NCBI RefSeq assembly: GCF_000003605.2
Contig: NW_003141813.1
Span: 173,313-224,863 of the forward strand
Length of the DNA stretch: 51,551 nucleotides
Direction: 5' to 3'
From: Saccoglossus kowalevskii
Lineage: Eukaryota > Hemichordata > Enteropneusta > Harrimaniidae
Shown here: positions 38,801 through 47,800 of the stretch, one piece after another
How the letters are laid out: every line of letters starts with the position of its first letter
Numbering within the stretch: the stretch's first letter is position 1
Notes under the pieces: generated by a model
The model's input: only the letters and a program-made list of their open reading frames with translations
Told to the model about the DNA's origin: nothing
Database searches by the model: none
Program-made: the position numbers and the translations under genes

Positions 38801-41800
38801 CTCTGATTATTCACCATTAATCTTTTCACCACCAGGCTTTCTCGCCCATTTTTTTTGAACTTTTTTCTTAACAAAAAAAATTGGGTCAATCTTCAGTTTT
38901 AAATCAAAAAAATTGGCTATTTTTGTTGCAATCTTCTGAAGGAAAGTGCAGACTATAAACGGGACTATTTTGTGAATTTGTGATGAAAAGAACTGATGGT
39001 AAAAAGGTTAAAGTGCGTCTGACATGAGATGACAAAAAATTGTTATTACAACAATTTAACCTTTAATTCAATAACAAACGCCAGCTTTGTTTTCCAAAAA
39101 GTACCCCCCCTTTTTTAAAAAAAAATTATATGCGAGATATCATATTGAACCGTTAACAGTTAGGAGACGTTACTGTATGAGTCTCGCGCCGCTCAAATGA
39201 ACGCGCTGAGTTTCAACCCCACTTGTGACCTTGGCGGAAACACTCTGGTCGAAGACCTCCGCTGAATAATCAAGACGGGGTCAACATAGACTCGAAAACT
39301 GAACGAGACCGGAAGACGCTCTTAAGCGTTAATGATTTCCGTTAGATTCGCAAACGCGTGATTGCGGTGACTTCCGGCGTTGAAGTGTCGGGTTATGCGA
39401 TATAACACAGTTCGCAAAGACGGTCCGAAACAGGTCAGTAGAAGCACGGTTACTAAAAAGTAACCGTGGTAGAAGACAGAAGATTTTTTTCATTAGCGTG
39501 GGGGGGAAACAGAGGTGTTAATCTTAAAATCCATTGTCTATTCTTGTTTGTGATTGGTCCTGGTAACCGTGACGTTTGGGGGATCGTGAGGTAGCTCCGT
39601 CTTTCAGAATATGACATAATCAAGTTTTGGGTTTTGGGCGTTATTTTGGCATTAAAATGAGTAAATATTATATTGATCAATTATTAAAATAAACCCTTGG
39701 AAATAACAAAATAGCGTTCTAGTGGGAGGTCACTTGCTTTTGGATGGTGAATCTGTGTTGTCACTTCCGCTTGGGCGGCAAAACACACCAAGTCATTCTC
39801 GATCATTGCGTTGTAATGGTTTGGATGTCACTTTCGTTTGAACTGCAAATCTGCATCGTCACTTCAGTTTTGCTTCAAACTACTTCTTTTAGTGGGCGCC
39901 GCCGATTTCATTTGCGTGGCAAAATACGACAAAACCTACTCGACTAATCAAAATACGAATACATATATAACTAAACTGAAGTACATGGATATCTATATTA
40001 AAATGAAGTGCCGTCCGTCAAGCTGACAAATATGCCGGAATCTCTGTTGTTGAGTTACAGACCAACGTTCCAAAATTTGTTGTAGCTTAGCAACCACACC
40101 TACAGTGACTACCGACGGAAGGCTTTCACAATTGGAATGTTGGGTAATATGTGAAAACAATTGCCTTTCTCTGTCGCTACTATGAAAGAACGGTGCTCTT
40201 GATGAACCTTGTGTGAACGATGGTGAGGAAAGAACCAACAAACCAGCCTTAGTGCATGAGATCTTAGTTGCACGGTGCGAATAATTTCTGGAAAAAAAAC
40301 TATTCTACTTTCAACTTTCAATATTGGCAAAGATTTTCTTCAGTATGAAATTGTAAGTTTACAAGATAAAAAAACAAACAAACGAGCCAACTGCCAACTC
40401 GGGCGCGAAGATTAACCGAATAGGCTTATCAGTCTCCATGACGAATATCAGACTACAAATGGTGACGTACAAATAGTGATTACTGATAATAAATGTAAAT
40501 ATATCAAACTTGTTGAGTTTCGATGCAATTTATTTTATTTATTTTATCGATGAAAACATCAATTTGTTGGATAATATATCATGTAATTTGGTTAAAATGA
40601 GAAGACTAACTATGACAGACTTAGGGAGTCTCAACGTACATGTTACCGCTAGTTACCGTTGACTATCAGTGATTGACAAATACTAGTATTTGACTGTAAA
40701 TGTTTGGCTGATTCTAGTAGAACCCACAGCGCCGCTGCAATAGAATTCCAGATTACGTAATACATTTAACGTATGCCTCAAATATTCGTCTTCTAATACA
40801 TATCTGTCAATCAAATTACTGACGATGCAGCGAACGAGGTCGCTAATTTGCATACGCAACTTTACAACCTTCGATTGTCCGGGCTTGCTTCATTGCAGTA
40901 TTTGTCGACATTAGAAATAAAATGAACGTCTTGCAAAAACATTGTTCCTAAACGTCGCTACACATGTGCGGAGGCCTTGTCAGAAACAAATGTGTTACAA
41001 TTCTCGTGTCGGAGACCTCGCGACGTCACATGATAGCGGTTGTTTGATTGACACAGTTAACACAATTTCTCATATATTCATTGGAGCGTGAATACAAACA
41101 GCCGTAAATGCTATTGAGCGTAATGACCATCGTGTCATTTTAAATAAAATATGACTACTTTTTGGGTCGGTGTATTGTGCGTGATTATGTAATGGCGTGA
41201 CATTGAATCAGATGCCTCAGTGACCACCACGCTGGAACGATCACTGTCAATTCCCTCTTGAATCAGCAGCGTACCAGCATCGCCGAAATTGTACATACAG
41301 CAGACGTCTACTCTGATTTATGTCCATGAAAAGCCGAGTAAAGACCTTTCTGAAACATCCAGCATCACGTCTCGGCCATTGTGCTTTCATTATATTATGC
41401 TATAATTGATATATCGATTTCGATTGAAACTCGACGAATATTGCTTCGCACGCTTTTCTCTCGCGCACTTTATTTGTGGATAATCACTAATGGAGTCATT
41501 TTATGGCTACTTTTAGGACTGTGCCTGATTGGCTACCCAATCCCAACACCTAACCAATCAGGCCAATCCGAGAGAAGCTTACATTTTGACTTTTTTTTTT
41601 CGACGAACCAAATAGTGCCTTGTATCACAGTCTCTCTATCCGATAGAGGGTCTGTGCTTGTATGTATGCTTCGAGTCAACTGGATTAATGTGGTTGAATA
41701 GATGTCGGAGACAAGTGGGTTCGGCAGCTCGCCACCAAATTACGTGGACCTAAAAGGACCTAAATTAGGGTCGATATACTTAGTCATATACTAACACAAG

Positions 41801-44800
41801 ATAGGAACGCTTCTCCACCATGAGAGTGGCGTGTGGGTGAGCGGGTTGTCAGTAATCGGTGGGGACAATATCCATAAACTATTCGAATTATTGCTATTTG
41901 TCAGCGTCGCCTGCGATGTCTCGAACACTCGTACGCACCGGATGTCACGTGACCATACAGGCGGTGAGTACCGGATGTCATGATTGCACTCAACTTATGC
42001 TTCGCATGATTTACAATATAAACATTCAAAGGAAAAAATCAACGATTTTATGTCATAATTAATTATTCATATTCGCCATTTGCGTTATTTCCTTTAACAT
42101 CCTGAGACTAAGTGGAAAATAAACGTTTATTTTATTTATTTTTTTCATTTATGCTCATACATAATAGATTTTCTGTTTAACCAAGCCACAACGAGCTACA
42201 CTTAGGGATAACCAATTTTATATATGGGGGGGGGGATATCGGTCAAAATTTCACACTACCGCGACAGGGATTTTCCTGAGAGCATGTGTGAACATTACTC
42301 TTTTTCAATAAAAAAAAAACTTCTGTTGACATGATTTTTTTTAATACTATTATTCTTCTTACAATAAAAAAAAACTTCTGTTGACATGACTATTTTTTAT
42401 ACTACATGTATTATTCTATCTCAATAAAAAAACTTATGTTGAATGAATATTTTTTTTATTATTGAGCCTGTGATTTTTCTATTAATTTCAGCCACCCCCC
42501 CGATTGCATTACCCTTTATCTCTATGGTTTCATTCATCGGTACACGGTCACTGTACCGAATTCTTGAAATATCGCGAGAATTGGATGATTATGAAAATAT
42601 CGCGAGAATTAATTAGCCATTTCGTTTTGTTTCAATGGACACTAAAAAGTATCACAATGCACGATAGCGGTTTTGCCCACGCGAATCTTCGTTTCCCGTT
42701 TTAACCACGTGATCAAGTTATAAAAGGATAACCCCCTTTTTAATAATGCCATCAAAACTACGGCTGAGTTCCCGGAGAAGACTGATTTGTCGGAGTAGAG
42801 AAAACAAATCACGGTCGAACAAACATACACTATAAGAGCAAAGTCCACAGAACAAAGTCCACAGAATAATTTATTCTAGCGTAGAAAGTACGCCCCAGTG
42901 GAGACCGGATGTACTTTATATAAAACGACTGAACGCTATATTTTTTTAAATATTTATACGGAAGTATCATACAACTGTTTCCTTGCATTCAAACTAGTAG
43001 CGTGGAAAACGGGTTCGCGCATGCGTGAAGAGGCGTGGCGATCTGAAGCTTTCAAACATTCCACTGTGTTATGTTGGCACGAGTAAGAATCCACGTGGGA
43101 AAAGAAGAATGTTCGACTAAATTGTCATGGAAGAAATGAATTATGAGAGATATCTTGTTGAATATGAAGCCAGGATACCTGGACAATTAAAAAAAAATCA
43201 CTGAATATTGCTTAGCCATCTTGAATTTTCAAGGTATAAGTTTCCGGGAGAGAAGGATGAACAATTAAGTACATAGTTTCCGGTCAGAAAGGTGCAGATT
43301 TTGTTTAAAGGGGCACCTTCCAGTTAAGCCTAATCTCACAACAGATTTACTTTCTGGATTAAAATAACAACGGATAACAAAAGATAGATTAACATTGTAA
43401 ACAACATAAACAATAGTGTCCCATGATTCTTTGGTACAATCCATGGGATTGAGCGGTTCCCCTTTAGCAGTCTCTAGCGGCTTCGCCCTACATTTAGAAA
43501 TAAAAATAACGTTCTCCGCTAATAAAATAATTAATCGTTTTGCCTGGAGGAAAAAAAGTGTCTATATAAACGAACCATTTTCATTGATTTGCATTGGCTT
43601 GATTGTCGTTCTATTTCACATAATGTCAGAATCAAATCATCTCAAACAAATAACGAAAATCGTCGCCATGTTTTAATATTTGTACAGCCTGTGAATAGAA
43701 TATTATGTCAACTATCGCGAAAATTATTATACTGTATTTTCCCGAGAATTAAAAAAAAATAACATGCTTTAATTGATGAATGAATAGCACGTCTATATTC
43801 TCGGAATATTGACTCGATGCTTATTAGAAAGAAGTAAGTCGTTCAACTCACGCGAGATCTCGTGGGATTGTGATCTCACGGGAATATTTAAATTAATATT
43901 CTGTAAATGGCGCGACCATTGGTATGCGTTACGCGTCCCCGGAGTACAATCCATTCACACAAAAACATCGGTTTGCACACCGCGAGATTTGATAAACTAA
44001 TAATAAAACATGCCTGACGACACAACGGCACGTATTTACTTAGCCACAAAAGGAGATTCACTTAGGTTCTTGTAGATTAACAAAGTACAAATATACACTC
44101 GGAAAGATAATGAAGTAAATATTGAATCAATTGTGAAGATTTCCAATTGGTTTTATATTTACTTTATGATGTTATTAATGAAAGTGATCACGTGAACGAG
44201 ATTTCGCAGTGTTCTATACACGCTCGGTCGTGTGATATTCTTACCACCGTTAGCTTCAGTTTATTCCCGCCAAAATATATGTTCAACCTAGTTTTTTAAA
44301 TATTTTGTACAATTTTGAAGATTTGAAGATAACTTTTGGACCACATTAATTCAGTTTTTTACTGTCAAGAAATCGTACTCAAAATAGAAGAGCATTGGAC
44401 GTAAAAGCAAAAGTTTTTGGGACTTTTTCGTCCTAAATTATGGGATGGCGTGTACACCTTGTAATAATTGTTCTCCCGTAATGCAACCATATTATATTAA
44501 ACAATTACGCACAAAGTTCAATTTAAATAATTAGAAAGTTTATCCAAACCAAATGTTATTTTCTTAGCTTATCAGCCCTTTCGAACAATATTTGTACATG
44601 ATTTTGAAGTACAATTTATAGGAGTTATTATATTTATGATACCAATAATATACAAATAACAAGAATACACATTGGGGTGTGTTTAAACTATTTTTGGCGC
44701 ATTCCTTATGATTGTTTTCATAATAACAATTAAATAGCAATTTTTGGCACACAAATAATACACAGTCACGGATCCACAACTCACGGGGCAATATTTGTGT

Positions 44801-47800
44801 AATACTAGTATACATTTCCTTATTGTGACATGCGCGATGAGTATTGAATATTTCCGGTTCCGGTGACATGATGTAACAATGTACCTTAGATGTAAATGGC
44901 CGCCGAGAGCGAGAGGTACGGGACTTGTGTTTATTCACAGTCCCTCTATCAGGGACTGTGGTTTATTATACGTCTCTGGTCTGGTCCGGTCAATGACAAT
45001 CACCATGACGCCATTCTTGGTTTATGCAAATAAGGGAGAGTCATTTACACCTACAACATCACGCGTTTGATCGTGTCGGCCTCAGGCTGAACATTGGTTA
45101 GCCATTTAACTCCGAGTGTGTTGATACTACTAATAAAATACCGCAGGGAAAATAACGATCCACGAAAGTGGAATGGCGACTTCATGATTAAAGCGGGGGA
45201 GTCGTCACCTGCGCATGCGGCAGTCTGCCATAGCGTGTCGTTGTTTACAAACAGGCGTTTACCCATGAGTCTTTGCGTCTTTAGCGCGCGTTGTTATCGT
45301 CGCTTGGGATTCAATTCTCGCTTTTTTAGATGAAAATCGAGTCGATCAAGATATAATTTTGTTTCCGTGACATCATTGTCATCATTATTACGTCGAAGTT
45401 TATATACAAGGCGGAATTTGATACGCCAAAAACAAAACGATAAAATTGTCAACAACCAAGCTGTCCTCTGATTGGTCTGACTGAGAGATGTTAGGTTCGG
45501 GTAGCCAATCAGGCCAAATCTTGTAAATCTCGGCATGTAACGATTGTGGGCCGAGAAACAAATGATTCCACTCGTCGCAGCGAGAACAGCCTGACAATAC
45601 CGCTCCTTATTTACCCTGACAGCGTTACATTGTCACGTCAACGAATACAGTGTCTACTGTAAAACATGTATTTTTAGCTAGCATGTTATTTAAGCTATTT
45701 TAGCTAATCTGTAATGTCGCTAATTCAAGATGTAGCTAATTTAACAGAAAGTATATTATCACAGGAAGATAGTTGACACTTTAGCTAAATTAGAATTTTG
45801 TTAATTCATGCCATGAGTCAAATCCGCTGAAATAGCATGCAGCTATTTCAACGTGTTCTACAGTAATTTGTATAAGTGTCTTTGTTGCTCAGCGCTGAAT
45901 GAACACAACGCGACCACAATGTTGCCACCGTCACGTGGCAACACTATGGACATACCACGTGACGCGGTTACTGTTCTCAGGGGTACTTAGTTGTTTTATG
46001 ATTTAATTGCATAGGTCCCCGTTGCGTAATTAGATTCAATTATCGTTTATTTCCCGCTGAACTATCAAAATAATTAAATTGTACTGCGTGAATTTGTTTT
46101 CACGCATTGATTAGATTAATTGATGGGATCATGAACAAAACGAAGCGGACGCGAAACAAGATAAAGCGCACGGAAAACGATAGGAGTTGGGAGAAAATAA
46201 TAGGACTGTGGATAAGCACTGTAGTTTAAAGTCGTCGTGCCGCGTCCTGTTCGATATGGGACTCATAGCGACGTGTACAACGCGTGTAAAATACATTGTT
46301 TATTTACATGAAATTCAAACACGCGCTGCGCGACGACCACCGCGCTTTAAATCATTCCGAAAAAAAGAGTCGCACGTGATGGACCGGGTGATGCTGTGTC
46401 GAGTCTACATTAGTTAGTAAATAGCGACGAGATTGCTGTTTATCTAGGCTGAAAAGGAAAATATACATGGGTCTACACTTTGTTAACACAACATTAACTA
46501 ATGTGATGTATACTTGTACATGTACTCGGTACTTAGACATAATTATTGTCAATTTCAGCGAACACAACAAGATGTTTTGGTGCATACTATAAGTAATAGT
46601 GGGTGGGAAATATTCTACCTATGGGAAGGACGCTTTATTTCTCTGCACACAGTTAAGCGGTCAGACATATTTTGGTGCGGGTTTTGATGAGTATTTATAT
46701 TTTTCTTCATATAGCAAGCACTAGTAGTTTACAATGAGTCACTAAACAACCCAGCTTTTTTTAATAATTTGAATGGAAATGTTTGAGATTTTTGATTTTT
46801 ATAAAGCGGCTGTTTCCTCAGCTCACTTTTCATTTTCATATCTCGCTGCTGTTTTATTTATTTATTTTATCTGTTTATTGAATTCGGTCGATACTACCTC
46901 CAAAAATATATATTAAAGCAACATCTAAATGAATTTCACCATGAGTATTATAAAAAGGAATTCGAAATTGTTATATATACTAGTATGTAACGGATTTTGT
47001 GTTTATTTATTTGTCGGTGATAAATGCACTGTTTCATGGGAAAATTTGTGTCATTTAAGTTAATTTTTTTATATAATCCGCCGAACTGAAATAAACTGCT
47101 AAACCTACCATCTCCAGGCACCACAGCGCATTGTGTAGGTTCCCGGCGTTCAATGACCTGCATAGGAAACCTCTATCGAAAAATATCAAACAGTTGTGTT
47201 TAAAAAAATGATTGCAAGTTTTTTCTCTGCTCATCATAACTCTCTCACATTCCTTTGCACGCAACCCCTGAGAAAAACCCTTGTCTACCGGGCCCAAATT
47301 AATAGGGAGTAACACACAGTATTGGAAGACCTGTCCACCAATCACACGAGAGCTGAAAAATACCAACAAAATATTTGTTGTTGTACTTAAGGTAGAAGCC
47401 TACTCAGAATTTATTCATTTTGCAACAAACTGTACTCCAAGGCAATATAGGGATATTGACTTAAAAAAAAGTTGGGGGTCACCAGCCTTATTTTCGAGAT
47501 ATTGATGGTTTTATTTTAGTGGAAAGTCGCCATTTTGGCATTATCATAATGCTTTTACCATAGGTTCCTATGGCAGAGATATTATGCAATATCTCAAAAT
47601 CTAGCCTGGTGACATAGGCTGAAAAAATCATATATTGTTAATGAAGGAGTACTTTTTGTTGTTCTGATTTTTTTTTTTAATCTGGGTTTTAAAAAGTGTC
47701 AACAAATTTTTCTTTAACATTGTGTTCTATGGAATTGTTCTAAAAATAGCGATTTTCAAGAAATATTAGAACACGTTTGTCTAAAAACTTAACTGTAACA

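Noticed and set aside
41381-41701. 106-codon ORF with hydrophobic segments
   Set aside because: It overlaps the dispersed repeat family G and has no family match.
44564-44938. 124-codon minus-strand ORF
   Set aside because: AT-rich composition, no domain, and no linked exons.
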